Positions 1-12,075 of a stretch of DNA of 64,000 nucleotides are shown here, in pieces. The stretch comes from Ctenosaura bakeri. Taxonomy: Eukaryota > Chordata > Lepidosauria > Squamata > Iguanidae. Position numbers and translations under genes: made by a program. Position 1 is the stretch's first letter; each line of letters starts with the position of its first letter. The notes beneath the pieces were generated by a model. It saw nothing but the letters and a program-made list of their open reading frames with translations, made no database searches and was not told the origin of the DNA. The stretch is taken from the NCBI GenBank assembly GCA_948474755.1, contig CAOLHI010001014.1, positions 744,001 to 808,000 on the forward strand. The letters run 5' to 3'.

Positions 1-3000
1 GGAAGATAAAACAGAATCAAATAGAATAGATAAAATAGAATATATATAATCCTCGGACCCTCTTGGAGGAGGATTAATATACAAATGTGAAAAGGTAAAT
101 AGAGACTATTGGATCATAAAGGTAGGGCAATGTTCTTTCTGTTGATAGTAATACTATTTATTGCAGTACGGCCTAGTCAAATAGTTTGTATTCTGGGAAG
201 CTTAGGGCAGCAATGCAAATAGGAAGACTGCTAGAGCCCAAGTGATGGACAACTTGGCAGTAAATCTGACAGAGAACCAGTGACAGCTCCTTATAAGAGC
301 TGTGATATCAGCAAAGAAACAATTCTTTTCCAGTATCACTGCGTTTCCACAGCATCATCTAGCAGCACTTCACTGGCTGATTTGGGGACTGTTTTTTGTA
401 GTCTGGCCCATCTGGCAGTGTTAACAGAGCCTTGGAGGCCAGCTGTAATATGTTTGCAAGGCACTTTGAGAGTAGAATTGGTCACATCCATCATGACTTG
501 GACTGGAATAATTGAATCAGGACAGTCATCTCCCCAAGGGAATGGTGTCCATACTTGATAGATGGTGTTGCATTCCTCATGAAAGAATAGGTTCATAGGT
601 TGGAGGTGATCTTTGATCCATCTTTCTCACTGGAACCACAAGTTGTTTCTCTAACATGGCAAGACTTCTATCAGTTGGGGCAGTATGCCAGTTGCAACCT
701 TCGTAGCTGATCTCAGGTATTCGTGCTGCAGGGACCTGTAGATTAGATTCCCAGCATTGTGCCTGAAGTTGCCTTTGAAAACTTTTGAGATGCTCTTCAT
801 TTAGTGCCAAATGTAGGTGCTATATTACTATTAACTGGGACCAGGCGTTATTGTCATACTGTATCTGTGCTCTCAATCTGTTTCCAGCTTCATTCAAAGT
901 GCTTTGTCCATAGATTTATACACACATTAAGCTGTTCAAAGGAAGGTCTCCTTTTGTTGTCCTACTATATGAGGAGAGATAGTTGGCAAAGCAGGGCAAA
1001 GGTATTCTGATGGTGGTATCCCTGTTGTGGAATGCCTATTAAGTAGAGAGCATTTCAATACTATTTTTATATAGTTCTTAGAATTTTATGCCTTTTAGTC
1101 CATTATGCTCGTGTTGTTTTGTGAGCTTCTCTGGAATGATTGAAATATGGTTGAAAAAGCCATATGTAAATGGCTCTGGAAATATGGTTGAAAGCATTAA
1201 ATAAGATTTTATTTAGCTGTGATTTACTTTAATATGTTGTAAGCCATCTCAGGTATCATGCAAAGAGAGAGACCGGAAAATAAATAAACGTTTGTTTAGT
1301 TATTTATTTATTGTGAATTTGAATAGCCCTCTTTCTCTCCCCATGCCAGTATTCCCAGGTTGTACTTGAAAGTTTGAGAGAAGGCATTAGCCGACCATAG
1401 GTGCATCTAGCCCTGTATTGTTGTCTCTTGTCTCTGACATTATTTCTTGATCTGCCATTCAACTATACTAACAAACTTCTGAAATCAGACAGGTTTGAGC
1501 ATGTTTGGATAGTATGCTAGTGATGTAACAATGTAATATTACTGCTGGGTTTTTCTGGAAGCACTAGCAAAATGGAATATTTGTGCATTTTGGTGATACT
1601 GATAGATAGTTATCTGGTCCTGGGCAAAGAATTAATTAATTTGCAAAGAATTAACTTTGGTATCTTGAATACCTAATAACTTTTGTGTTGACCCACAGAT
1701 GTTTTGACATCTTCCTACTATAATATAAGCTACATGTTTTCCCAGCCTTTTTTAAGCCACGTTCTGCTGTGGTACAATTCAGGAAACTTACAGATGGGTA
1801 TGAAAGATTTTTCATTCACTGAAAGAGCACAGTGGGAAATGAGAACTCAACAAGTGCATGAATTTGATTGCCAGGAATTAAAGCATATTGAAACTTCCAT
1901 CTGGCCTGGGGTATGGCAGCACTTATCCACAAAGAGCATTCTTGATACATTGTAGAAATAAAATGTACTGCCACCCATATAGAGGCTACTAGACCCCAAT
2001 ATATGGTAGACATGCCTCTCCCAATTATATAAGTGACAAGTGGCCTTGGGTGGAAGCCAAGCAAGATATTCTGTACTGACAATTTAATTTGTGGAATAAT
2101 TTAGTTTTGAAGAAAGAATGATCAGGGTCACTTAATTTTAAGATTAACAGAACAGATGTCTTGGATACAGCTGAATGTATTCCAGGACAAAATTTGGTGT
2201 ATTGCAAATTTAGAGCGGACAGATATGTTGTGAATGTTCTCACCAGTATTCCTGAAAGCCTAAACATTTGGTAGTTAATTTTGTATGGTTTTCTTGTGAA
2301 CTACTTCACATTTTCAGATTCAGTGTATATCAGTGCTTAATTCCCATCATATTTTTATGTAAATTCTCTCATACAATAAAGGTAGGCAGAACTGAATAAG
2401 GACTGTGTTTTTTTCCTTCATCACAAAATTGTTCTTCCTGTCATGGTCTGCCATTCCTGTGAGATTACACTGTTGGCTGTTTTTGCTCTGCTTTAATTTT
2501 GTTCACTGTATCTGTGCACGCAAGTAATCACTATATTGATTTTGTCTTTTCTTCTAAAACTTCATTGCCAGATTATAAGGTCTTATAGTAATTTAAGAAA
2601 GTAAAGGAGTAGAAAACTCTGGATATGTGAATATAGGACATTTATAATTAAAAACAATGACATGACAAAAAATTACCCTGCAATTGTATGAGCTTCTTTC
2701 ATTTATCTAAGGTTTGTAGAGAGATGACAATAAGGAGAATTCTGGTACACTCTTAATGTGAACTCTGTAAGTAAAGGAGAGTGGTGAGGATTAAACAAAA
2801 TGGAACCAAGGATCTATGACTTTGCTGCCATCACTTATATTTACAGTAGATAAATTTATGAACACATATGTGTCAGTATATCTATTTAAACCAGTTACAG
2901 GTTTTAAATTGATATTTTAAATGTTAAGTGAAGTGTGGTCCAAAAGTGGTCATGTGCCTATTAAAAATGACATGTGGCAAACATCTGTTTTGGTCTATAG

Positions 3001-4183
3001 TTCTTTAAAAGAAAAAAAAAGACTAGTATGCCATACCTTTGGTACCCCAGGATGCGTTTGCAAAGGCTAATAGCTACTCTCCCAGTTTTTCTTCCATTTA
3101 TCTTGATAGCCCATGCTTGTCATTATCAACTCCATTAAGGCGTAAAGCTGATTTAAAGTCCATGCTTAGCACTGTAATATAGCTTAGACTAATTAAACCT
3201 TCTCCCCGTGGTATAGCTTGCCAAAAGTAAGCCCTAGTGCATGTGAAAATCTTTCTAACAGCTTCTACTGACACACCTTTTTTCTCCAGTTCACTTCAAC
3301 AATGGAGGGAGCAGCCCTCCACAAATTCACTTGCTTACCATTGTGTCCTTTCTCAGTCAGTCATAAGAAACCCTCACACCCAGGTCTTTGTTAACTCTGA
3401 AGTATTTCTTGCACTAAATTTTGTGGCTGGCAAAAGGAGCACAAATGTGTTTCACGTGAATTTAGGACCACACTTCCTGTCTTCTGAATTCTCTGAAATA
3501 TTTAGAAGTTTCAGTGGTCTTTTGCAACCATACATTATAGCTGGGTAGTAAGCAAACCAAAATCTGTTAATCTTTGGAAGTGAAGCACTATGTTTTATTA
3601 AAAGAGCTGAAGAAATCGTTACACCAGTCTCAATAGCAGAAGTGTAATTTGATTGATCCTAAGCCATTTCTACTTGCATAGCTAATTGCCATGCAGCAGC
3701 TTTCCTGCCTGCAAAAAACAATCTAGTTCTTTGTGATGGTCATAGATAGGTACTTTTAAATACCATCTCATCACTGATTAGAGAACAAGATTTCAGACTG
3801 AATGGAGAACCCCTGCCTGTGAACTGGAAATTACCCATCCCTGTCCTAATGTACATACAATTTCAGTACTTGTTTTGTATTCCAAGTATTTGTATTAAAA
3901 ACTCATAATAAAATGACATAGAGTAACTTCCTCAAATTAATTGGTAAGCTTCCTAAGTCAGTTAGCTCATTTCTGTGATCATTACAGCCACAGAACTCCA
4001 TATTCTGTATCTAAAGGTGCCTTTAATAGTCAGAATTTTTTTAATGCATCCTGATGTCTAATATACGCCCTACAAGAGTGTAATGCATGTGAAAGAGTGG
4101 GATATAATCACAAGTAAGTTAAATGATACAGTTACTGACATCAGATAGTTTCAGGCTTTTAGAAACCGGTAGAAACCAATAAG
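1..4183. other. AT-rich non-coding DNA, no gene seen
   Basis: No open reading frame here looks like a protein, and none is flanked by convincing splice sites in a coding context. The sequence is AT-rich and of low complexity in places. It may be intron or distal flank of the sorting-nexin-like gene whose last exon lies at 10,970, but nothing in the sequence proves that. Confidence 0.5.
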
Positions 4184-4580
4184 GTACTGTATATAGTCAT
4201 GTATAAGTCTAGAAATTTTAGTCAAAAAATTGACCCCAAAAAAACTGGGTTGACTTATCCACAGGTCAGTGTAAGTTCTGCACCTTAACTCTTATTGAAA
4301 AATGGAACCATCCCCTTCTGCGAATGGAATAGCGAAGGGTGAGAGCCCAGTTCATTGCAAGAGAAACTTAAAGAAGAACCAACCCCATCTACACTCTTTG
4401 CTGCAGCACCGCTTCTGGCCTTTTTGAATGCCAGGGTGGGAAAATGGCAACAGCAGTTCTTTGGCACTTCCCCTCAAAGGAGTGCTGAGAGAGTAGCAGA
4501 GGCCAGTGCTTCTTTTAGTTTCTCCTGGGATGGATTAAGCTCCTGTCTTTCACCACTCTTCCTAGAGAAGGGGATAGTTT

Positions 4581-4627
4581 CTTTTTTGATAAAAGTTAAT
4601 ATTGTACCTTAACTTTTATCAAAAAAG
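4581..4627. repeat. Perfect 19-bp inverted repeat, 9-nt loop
   Basis: The arms at 4,581-4,599 and 4,609-4,627 are exact reverse complements, with a nine-base spacer at 4,600-4,608. The hairpin is AT-rich and lies inside the TIR element. It looks like an internal palindrome of that element rather than a terminator or host regulatory site. Confidence 0.8.
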
Positions 4628-4762
4628 GAACCATTCCTTTCTCTGAGTAGAGTAGTAAAAGGCTTTTGAATGCCTGGGTGGGAAAATGGCGAGTGGGGCG
4701 GTTGGCCCACCTGAAGTGGCCATGGTGCTTTCCACTGTCTATGGAATGACCATCAACTTACT

Positions 4763-4957
4763 CGTTGTTGTGTGCCTTCAAGTCATTTCTGACTTATGGT
4801 GACCCTATGGTGACCCTATTGATAGGTTTTCTGGGGGCTGAGAGTGTGTGATGCACCCAGGGTCACCCAGTGGGTTTACATGGGAGAGTAGGGAACCGAA
4901 CCCTGGTCTCTAGGTCCATAGTCCAACATTCAAACCACTACACCATGCTGACTCTCT
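4763..4957 (+). mobile_element. SINE, tRNA/CORE type
   Basis: The copy begins GTTGTTGTGTGCCTTCAAG and contains 'ttctgacttatgg', the 'caagg/aggTCACCCAGTGGG' core and 'GAACCCTGGTCTC', and ends near 'ccactacaccatgctgactct'. The same blocks recur in eight other places in the window, so this is an abundant short interspersed repeat. The core resembles CORE/MIR-type SINEs, but I cannot fix the family name. It contains a duplicated 'tggtgaccctat' segment. Confidence 0.7.
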
Positions 4958-5391
4958 ATGTATGGGTCCTATCAAAATCCATAATTTTGGCCCCAGAACC
5001 TGCCTTGACTTATACATGAAGTTGACTTGTACATGAGCATATATGGTACATCAGCTAAGATAACTGCTTCTATCTGCAGAATCCAGGAGGGAAGAAGACA
5101 ATTCTTTTTCCCCCACTGCAGCCTCCCATGCAACTGAAAACCTGCACTGGAAGGCTAAGAAACCTATCAAAGCCAATTTTCACGTTGAAGGCTCTAGCAG
5201 GGAGAGGAGAGGAAAAAAGTCATGGCATGCTGATAGCTGGGACCAGTGTGACATTGGGTGTGGGCCATTGCATAACTATCAATACATTCATTCCTGAAAT
5301 GTCCATCATTGTGCACTTGTGCTGCACAAAAGCAATTTCCATTAAGAGGAATTGTTAAATTGTCATTTTATATTTATTTCTTGTTAGGTCA

Positions 5392-6222
5392 TATAAAAGC
5401 AGATGACACCAAATTGGAAGGGGCTGCTAATACACCAGAGGACAGGATCAAAATTCAAAATGACCTTGGAGAGCTGGGCCAAAGCTAGCAATATGAATTT
5501 CAACAGAGAGAAATGTAAGGTCCTGCACTTAGGCAGAAAAAATGGAATGCACAAATATAGAATGGGGGACACGTGGCTAGAAAGGGATCTAGGAGTCTTG
5601 GTGGACCACAAGCTGAACATGAGTCAGCAATGTGATGCAGCATCCAAGAAAGCCAATGCAATTCTTGGTTGCATCAACAGGAGTATGGAGTCTAGATCGA
5701 CAGAGGTAATGATACCACTCTATTCTGCTTTGGTTAGACCTCATTTGGAATACTGTGTCCAGTTCTGGACACTTCATTTCAAGAAAGATATCGACAAGCT
5801 GGAGCATGTCCAGAGGAGGGTGACCAGAATGAAGCAGCTTAGGGAGCTAGGTATGTTTAGTCAGCAGAAGAGAAGGTTAAGAGGGGACATGATAGCCATG
5901 TTTAAATATTTGAAGGGATTGAGGAGGGAGCGGGCTTGTTTTCTGCTGCTCCAGAGACTAGGACAAGGAGCAATGGATTCAAGCTGCAGGAAAGGAGATT
6001 CCACCTGAACCTCAGGAAGAAATTCTTGGCGGTCAGAGCTGTCCGGCAGTGGAATATGCTGCCTCAGAGTGTGGTGGAGTCTCCTTCTTTGGAGATTTTG
6101 AAGCAGAAGCTGGATGGCCATCTGTTGGGAGTGCTTTGATGTGGATTCCTGCATGGCAGGGGGTTGGACTGGATGGCCTCTGTGGTCTCTTCCAACTCTA
6201 TGATTCTGTGATTCTAAGTATC
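5392..6222 (+). mobile_element. CR1 LINE, 5'-truncated
   Basis: The strongly truncated 3' part of a CR1 non-LTR retrotransposon. It starts inside the reverse transcriptase at 'gcagatgacaccaaattgg' (the ADDTKLG region). It runs through the conserved C-terminal reverse transcriptase/thumb region and ends with the CR1 tail 'tatgattctgtgattct'. 5' truncation and an ATTCTATG-like tail are the normal outcome of target-primed insertion in this clade. Confidence 0.9.
5403..6139 (+). pseudogene. CR1 ORF2 C-terminal remnant
   Basis: Recognisable CR1 segments include [14 protein letters not shown], the AILGCINRS block and the [18 protein letters not shown] block. Then the frame changes, and the end of the protein ([15 protein letters not shown] to LDGHLLGVL) is read from 5,936 in another frame. 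Compared with the copy at 25,056-25,994, about 15 residues are missing just before RELGMF. No catalytic FADD box remains complete. It cannot make a working reverse transcriptase. Confidence 0.85.
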
Positions 6223-6226
6223 GAGT

Positions 6227-6833
6227 CCAGTAGTTTAAATACTGAAAAACATGGAAATCCTAATTGATGATGTATATCTTTGTCATAGTTGTAAGCAATA
6301 TTGCAAAAGCAATTCTGTGAAAATAATAGTGGGGTCTGGTTTCGAACTGGATCCCTAAAAACTTAGAAATCTTTTCAGCTGTGACACTGCAATTCCTAAA
6401 ATAAGGAGACTATACATTCAAATTGTGCCTCCACATAAGAAAAACATGCAATTGCAAAAACATTCACTCTGCATATACATACCACTGTAGTGGAGTAGGT
6501 GGTATGTATCTTAAATAAATATGTTTCTACTTGAGCCTGCAAAATTCTCATTCAAATTTTCTTCACTGAGATGTGTTAAATTCCTGTATGGCTGAAAAAA
6601 GTGGCCAGTTTTTCTCTCTTTGGCCTATCATTCTCTATTTTATCTACCATGTAAAAATGTAAAAGTCCATTAAAATGTAAACCTACCATACCTGTTCCAT
6701 TCACTGAATAAAATATGGAGAATCTTAAAATTGAGATTCTCCTAGAAATTATTGTGGGGTTGGATCCTTCTCACATTAGTCATGCTTAAAATAGACCAAT
6801 TGTAATCAATAGGTCTTGTGCTGCTGTTCTTAT
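6227..6833. other. Non-coding, nothing recognised
   Basis: AT-rich unique-looking sequence between a CR1 fragment and a SINE. I see no plausible exon, RNA gene or known repeat. Confidence 0.4.
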
Positions 6834-7030
6834 TGTTTTGTTGTTGTTGTGTGTCTTCAAGTCATTTCTGACTTATGGAGACTGTAAGGCAGCCCTATCT
6901 TTCCTGGGTCTGAGAGAGTATGTGATATGCCCAAAGTCACCTGGTGGGTTAACATGGCTGAGCAGAGAATTGAACTCTGGTCTCCAGGGTCATAATCCAT
7001 TGCTCAAACCACTGGGGTATGCTATTTCTC
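6834..7030 (+). mobile_element. SINE, tRNA/CORE type
   Basis: The same family as 4,763-4,957: starts with GTTGTTGTTGTGTGTCTTCAAG, then 'ttctgacttatggagac', 'aaagtcacctggtgggtt' and 'gaactctggtctccag'. Diverged and slightly shortened, which suggests an old copy. Confidence 0.65.
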
Positions 7031-7085
7031 AGTCTTCAGTTAGGGCTCTAGATTTTAGTATGTCAGCTCTTAATTATAGAGAGCA

Positions 7086-7308
7086 AGCATAGTCTAGTGA
7101 TTTGAGTATTGGACTATGATTCTGGATCTCAGGGTTTGAATACCTGCTTGGCCATGGAAACCCACTGGGTGACCTTTGGCAAGGCACATTCTGTCAGCTC
7201 AGAGGCAAACCCCTCTAAAGAAATCTTGCCAAGAAAACCCTGCGATAGGTTTGCCTTAGGATCACTGTAAGTCAGGAATTACTTGAAAGTGCACAACTAC
7301 AAATAAGT
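7086..7308 (-). mobile_element. SINE, tRNA/CORE type, minus orientation
   Basis: Reverse-complement copy of the abundant SINE. From left to right on the plus strand: 'tagtctagtgatttgag', 'cccactgggtgacctt', 'cttgccaagaaaaccc' and 'gtaagtcaggaattact'. It lies tail-to-tail with the plus-strand copy at 6,834, so the two form a diverged inverted pair of about 200-bp arms. Confidence 0.65.
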
Positions 7309-7396
7309 ATTACTAAATCTGTATCAAACCCTTCATTTCCTACACAAACTGACCCTTTAACAAGTAGGCATCCTAACTAGAGTGAAAGTAAATATA

Positions 7397-7896
7397 CAGT
7401 CTTCACATTCATAGGCTTGATCTTAGCAAATTTGATTATTTGCAGGGTTTGTGTGTGTGCCTTCCCCTTTTCCGCTCCTCCCATTCCCTTGCATTTTGCT
7501 GCATGTAGAGAAGGAAGGCAAGCATTCCCAGGCAAAAGGCAAGGGAATGTGGGGGGCACATACACATGTGCTTCTCCCCCCATTTCCGTTTTCCCTCTGG
7601 AGCTCCCCTCTCATTCCCTTGCCTCTGACCCGAGTGCTGAGAATTCATACCGATGCAAAGGCAAGGAAATGGGGAGAAGCACATGCACACCCTCCGTTTC
7701 CCATCCAGAGCTCCCCGCTGCCACTGCCCACAGTATAGAGAAGGAAGGGTCACATGCCAGGGCAAAAGGCAAGGGAATGGGAGGGAGGAGCCCTGGAAGG
7801 GAATGGGAGGCGGATCATGAGGGAGTTTATTTGCAGTTTTTCCACTTTCATGAGGGTTCTGCGTCCCAAACCCTCATGAAAGTGGAGGGGCCACTG
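7397..7896. mobile_element. TA-flanked TIR DNA element (pogo/mariner-like MITE)
   Basis: Starts CAGTCTTCACATTCAT and ends with the inverted equivalent (ATGAAAGTGGAGGGGCCACTG). TA dinucleotides directly flank both ends (7,395-7,396 and 7,897-7,898), as expected for Tc1/mariner/pogo-type insertion. The left subterminal block 'tttgattatttgcagg' and a hairpin at the right end (about 7,844-7,888) are shared with the elements at 40,710 and 49,198. The middle carries repeated 'caaaaggcaagggaatg'-type segments. No transposase is encoded. Confidence 0.75.
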
Positions 7897-7898
7897 TA

Positions 7899-8995
7899 TA
7901 TCTTACAGTGCTTTGCATACATGCACATTACATATTGCTATGTAACAGACCAGGATGATTTGAAACTGACATACTTTCAAAGATTTTTAACATTTGGCAT
8001 CTTTTGAGGCACAGTATAGATAACTGATCAGTGCATGGAGCCATTTTCAGATTGTTTTATGAGTTAGCTGGTCCACCAATCAATCCCTTAGTGTTCAGCA
8101 GGTTGTGATTTGGCTCTGTTGATTATTTTTTTGTTGCTGTAAGCTGTCAGAACCAGGTATATGAATCAACTCAGAACTAAGAAAAGAATCGTAGCCTATA
8201 GGTTTTCCCAATAACCTGTTTCTACTGTTGAATGCCTTAACAAAGTTTTTGCTTGGAATTAGCTGAAAAGTTTATAGTGCAGAGAAGTTGTGCTTCCAAT
8301 GCAGTAAGTGTTGAAAATTAGATCTCACCCCAACTTAGATGACAAAAAGAAAAGAAAATACACACAAAATTCTTAATTTGTGTGCATGTAAAAAAAATTT
8401 TTCTTCACAAAGTTCAAAAGCTCATTTTACAGTTTTATTCCCCTGTCATATTTACCACAACCATCAAAACCATCAAAAATATGTTTAACTCCCATTGCAG
8501 TATCTAATCTTGTTTGTGCCTGATACCTCTTAAAAACGTTACTTACAGCAGAGAAGCCCCCCCCCAAAAAAAACACTGAGAAAGGTTTTAGCCTTTACTT
8601 TTTTTTTATTTAAAAAAGAAAAGCTATCCGCTACTAAAGATAATACATCTTGAAATACTCAAATCAAAACACAGCTTGAAACAAGTAAGAGGAGACTGGA
8701 ATGTCATGAAGAAAGGGTAAGGGAATGCATTTTTAGCCAATTGCATCACATCTTCCTAACATGTATTCTGTGCTGCTCTGTGATGTTCATGTAACATAGT
8801 CTAGACTGTGTATATGTTGTGTAGCTTTCTTTTTGCAAACAAATTGTCTACAGTCTAAGATGGTATCACACAGCAGGCCTAAGTTAATGAGACTTACTGG
8901 TGAAAGTTTATTGGGCTCTGATAACAGCCACCTTAATTTCTGGTGGTAAATATAATTTATATACCATCACAGTGTAGTGTAGCCAAGACTATATG
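7899..8995. other. Non-coding, nothing recognised
   Basis: AT-rich sequence with A-rich and T-rich runs near 8,380-8,620. No exon, RNA gene or recognisable repeat family was identified. Confidence 0.4.
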
Positions 8996-9085
8996 AACAT
9001 AAAAGGAGCCCTGGTAGATCAGACCAAGATTTTTCTAATCCAGTACTTTCCCACAACAACCAATGAGATATCTATGGGAAGACGA
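8996..9085 (-). mobile_element. LINE 3'-end fragment (L2/CR1-like), minus strand
   Basis: The plus strand reads 'gaacataaaaggagccctgg', 'tagatcagacca' and later 'gagatatctatggga'. This is the reverse complement of the widespread sauropsid LINE 3' terminus that ends in a 'ggtctgatccagcagggct'-like block. It is short and diverged, so the assignment rests on remembered consensus wording rather than an alignment. Confidence 0.5.
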
Positions 9086-10969
9086 AAATCAGTACATGAA
9101 GGAAATTGTTTAACAATGCTTTCATTGTTTGCTTAAAGAATTCCCACCTCTCCACTTAGAATACAGGAGGGAAGAGGGTAAAACAAATTAGATGTCTGTA
9201 AATCTTAAATAGAAATGGAAATCTGGCTCCATTAATTCAGATTTCTCATATTTTGTGTCAATCCATTTTTAAAGTTCCAGTATACAACTCTGGAGACGTT
9301 TGAAACTAGGGTGCATCAAAACTAAAACAAAATCCCATGTAATGTTTGCAGAGGACATATCATGATGAGTCTTATGAGTTCAGAGTACAGTACTCAGACG
9401 TGATGATGGAGAATGTGCAAGTGACATCTAACCGCTTCATCCATGCTGTATTTACTCTCTTTAGATATCTTCCAGTAAATACCCTCCAAATTTAAGACAT
9501 TTCCTTCTCTTCTTTCTGTTCCATCCTTCTACTGTATGGTGGTGGTTTTCAAACTTTTCTAGGCAACAAAGGACTCTGTAGTTATTTGGAAGCTTATCTA
9601 ATCTTTTCTGTGGCTGAACTAGCAATGGCTGGCAAATTTCAGTGAAAGGCAACCTGGACACTCTGCAGTTTTATCCCTTGTGTGCACACAGCCTAAGGGA
9701 GCATTGAGTGTGTGTCAGAGTGTGCTGTCAGGCTTGGCAGGCCTCCTATGAGCTGACTGTGCGTCTGAGAACATATCCCAGAATCGTTTGCAATCTGCAA
9801 GGATTACTTTGGCAGACCAACTGATCTGGGAAGGTTAAAGAAGTTTTAAAAGAACTGCTGTAAGAGAGCTAGCTATGACATACATATGGTTTCCACATGG
9901 TTTCCCAGAATTATTTAGGAAGTGGTTTTGGCCAATCTGGTTGTAGTTGCACCCTTTTTGAATAAAGTAGCCAATATCATCCTGCCTGTGGAGCTTGTAA
10001 TTAAAATCCTGCTGTAGCTACTTACTGTATTTTAAAAAACAGAGATGTGACTGGTTATACCACAGAAGCAGGTGAGTAGTTGCATCAAAGGACGCAGTAC
10101 AAGAGGTATCAGCTGCAGTAGTCTTTTTCTCCATCTTTTTTATCAGAAAGAATAATGAAGAGAACTCCATATAAGTATAAGAAGAATTCTGAAGTGTGTT
10201 TTAAATATTCTGAAGAACTGGATTCCTGTGAAAATACTTCTCTTGGCTCAAGATCATTTGTAGAGTTTGAATTTGATCTTAGTTACTTGATCAGAGGCTA
10301 TAAATTCAGGAGTTGCTGGGCTGAAAGTCCTCTTATAGAAGGATGGAATTCCAGGAAGCGGTTAACTCTCCTGCTCAGTATCTCTGTCCACAGTGCTTCC
10401 ACTGACTTAAGAACTCTTCAGTAAACATTTTTAAAATGCTAACTGTCCTGAAATTAATAGAGCTGAATCAACAGTCAGAACTTGCTCCTCACTTACAATT
10501 TCTGTTCCTGGTTTATCTTTCACTGTGTAAACATGTTAAGACCTAACAGCTAGCCAAAGTCTCAGCAATTGTTTGCCAGCAATTAAGTTATGAAAGTAAA
10601 AATCTGTGAGGGTTCCAGAGTTCAAGCTTATCTTGCATTCACTATCAAAGTGGTGCAGTATAAAACAGTGGTGATCTTAAAATCTGGTTTGGAATATTCC
10701 AGATTGAATTTGTTATTTATTCATGTATTCATTATCTAAATATTTTAGACTGATCTCCCAGCCCAAGGCAACTCCTGCTTATAGGCAAGCACTGTAGTAT
10801 ATATATATGTCTGTCTATGGAGGCAATTGTTTTAGTATGTCACGTCATATGGTGTCAGTGTCAGACCTCTTTAGACTTCTGTCAGCAAGCTTAATTAGTA
10901 CTATGTTTATTATTAAATTGGTTCCAATGAAATTTTAATTCCAGTATTTTGTTGTTGTTCATTATGTAG
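9086..10969 (+). other. Probable intron upstream of the sorting-nexin-like terminal exon
   Basis: AT-rich sequence that ends in a good splice acceptor: a T-rich tract, then 'ttgttcattatgtag' with AG at 10,968-10,969. No upstream exon could be recognised within the window, so the intron may be longer than 10 kb or may contain short exons I have missed. Confidence 0.45.
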
Positions 10970-11223
10970 GAGCCCTTACCAAAGTGAAGGAAAGTAAGCG
11001 GCATGTAGAAGAAGGGAAGATGGAGGTCCAGAAGGCTGATGGCATTCAAGATCGTTGTAATATTATTTCTTTTGCCACCCTGGCAGAAATTCACCATTTC
11101 CACAAAATTCGAGTCAGGGACTTCAAATCACAGATGCAGCATTTTTTACAACAGCAAATACTTTTTTTCCAAAAAGTAACACAAAAGTTAGAAGAAGCTC
11201 TTCACAAGTATGACAGTGTTTAA
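10970..11223 (+). CDS. Terminal exon of a sorting nexin (BAR-domain C-terminus)
   Basis: After the splice acceptor the frame reads ALTKVKESKRHVEEGKMEVQ, continues through a region rich in heptad-like charged and hydrophobic residues (IISFATLAEIHHFHKIRVRD, then QMQHFLQQQILFFQKV), and stops with TAA at 11,221-11,223. It gives about 84 residues, entered in phase with two bases of a split codon. The AEIxHFHxxRxxDF motif followed by a QQQIxFxQKVxxxLEEAL helix matches the last helix of the BAR domain of SNX9/SNX18/SNX33-type sorting nexins. Those proteins bind curved endosomal or plasma membranes and act in endocytosis and trafficking. The exact paralogue is not certain, so no symbol is given. Codon use and frame are intact, so this is a real exon or a recent partial copy. 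The genuine splice acceptor favours a real gene. Confidence 0.65.
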
Positions 11224-12075
11224 TATTTCTTAATTTTTAGACTTGGAACTGATGGATGTTTCATGGCTTGCAAATGGAATAAGCAACAGAGGCAAACACT
11301 GCTCTCAAATACCTGTTGACACCTCTTGAGATGATTTACAACAATTATTTTGTAATGTATTCTGGATTCCAGTTGAACCTAATCATTGCATAAGGAGGAA
11401 ATAATTATGCCTATTTAGTTGAGACTGTATTTCAAATTGTAACTAAGTTATACTCCAAATGCCTACACTACCATTGTAATGTTTTTGAAATAATGATTAT
11501 ACTATTTGCCTTATTGCTTTTTTGAAATATGGTATTTTAGTGCATACGCTGTAGACCTCAAAACCTTTTGGGTCTTTAAGGAAGTTGGCAAGATAAAAGC
11601 CTACTTCAGATGCCTTTTTAAAATTCTCTTCAGTTTGAATTTTCTAAATTCAAACAATTCTCTGTTTACAAATTCCTATTAGAGCAGCTAAGCTATTTTG
11701 TGCCTTTAGACTTACAACTTTTCATTATTATTTTTTTCTAGTAAGCCACATTTTTATGACTGATTGAATGAAGGATTGGCACCCATGTCAGGGCCTGATT
11801 TCAAACCTCATAGTGACTGAAAATTAACTAGACCTGTAACTTGCACACTAGATATTATGATAAATGTTGACTGAAAGAAAGAAGTTAAAATCATTTTAGA
11901 CTTTGTACTGATTAAAAATACTATTTATTATTTGTACCAGGACCTTAAACACACAAGCAAGAATACAGCACTGCTGCAATTCCTTTCTTAACTTGGCACC
12001 ATAAAACCTTTCAGTGTAATACATCTTTGAACAGAAACTTGGACCACTTGTCTAATAAAAAGAATACTGAAGTAA
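11224..12075 (+). other. Predicted 3' UTR of the sorting-nexin-like gene
   Basis: AT-rich sequence downstream of the stop codon with no competing coding signal or recognised repeat. The first good polyadenylation signal on the plus strand is AATAAA at 12,054-12,059, within 'tctaataaaaagaat'. Cleavage would be expected roughly 10-30 bases later. The length of about 0.85 kb is ordinary. Confidence 0.5.

Larger units (their letters stand above)
4184..5049. mobile_element. TIR DNA element (non-autonomous) interrupted by a SINE
   Basis: The two ends are inverted copies of each other: the left begins GTAC...TCATGTATAAGTC and the right ends with the complement (GACTTGTACATGA...GTAC). Subterminal blocks read 'ttgaccccaaaa' on the left and 'ttttggcccca' on the right. 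No transposase is present, so it is a non-autonomous DNA transposon. Its interior carries several related, partly inverted copies of an 'aaaaatggaaccat' block and a perfect 19-bp hairpin at 4,581-4,627. A SINE (4,763-4,957) sits inside the right half. The superfamily is not determined, and the exact end points are uncertain by a few bases. Confidence 0.6.
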
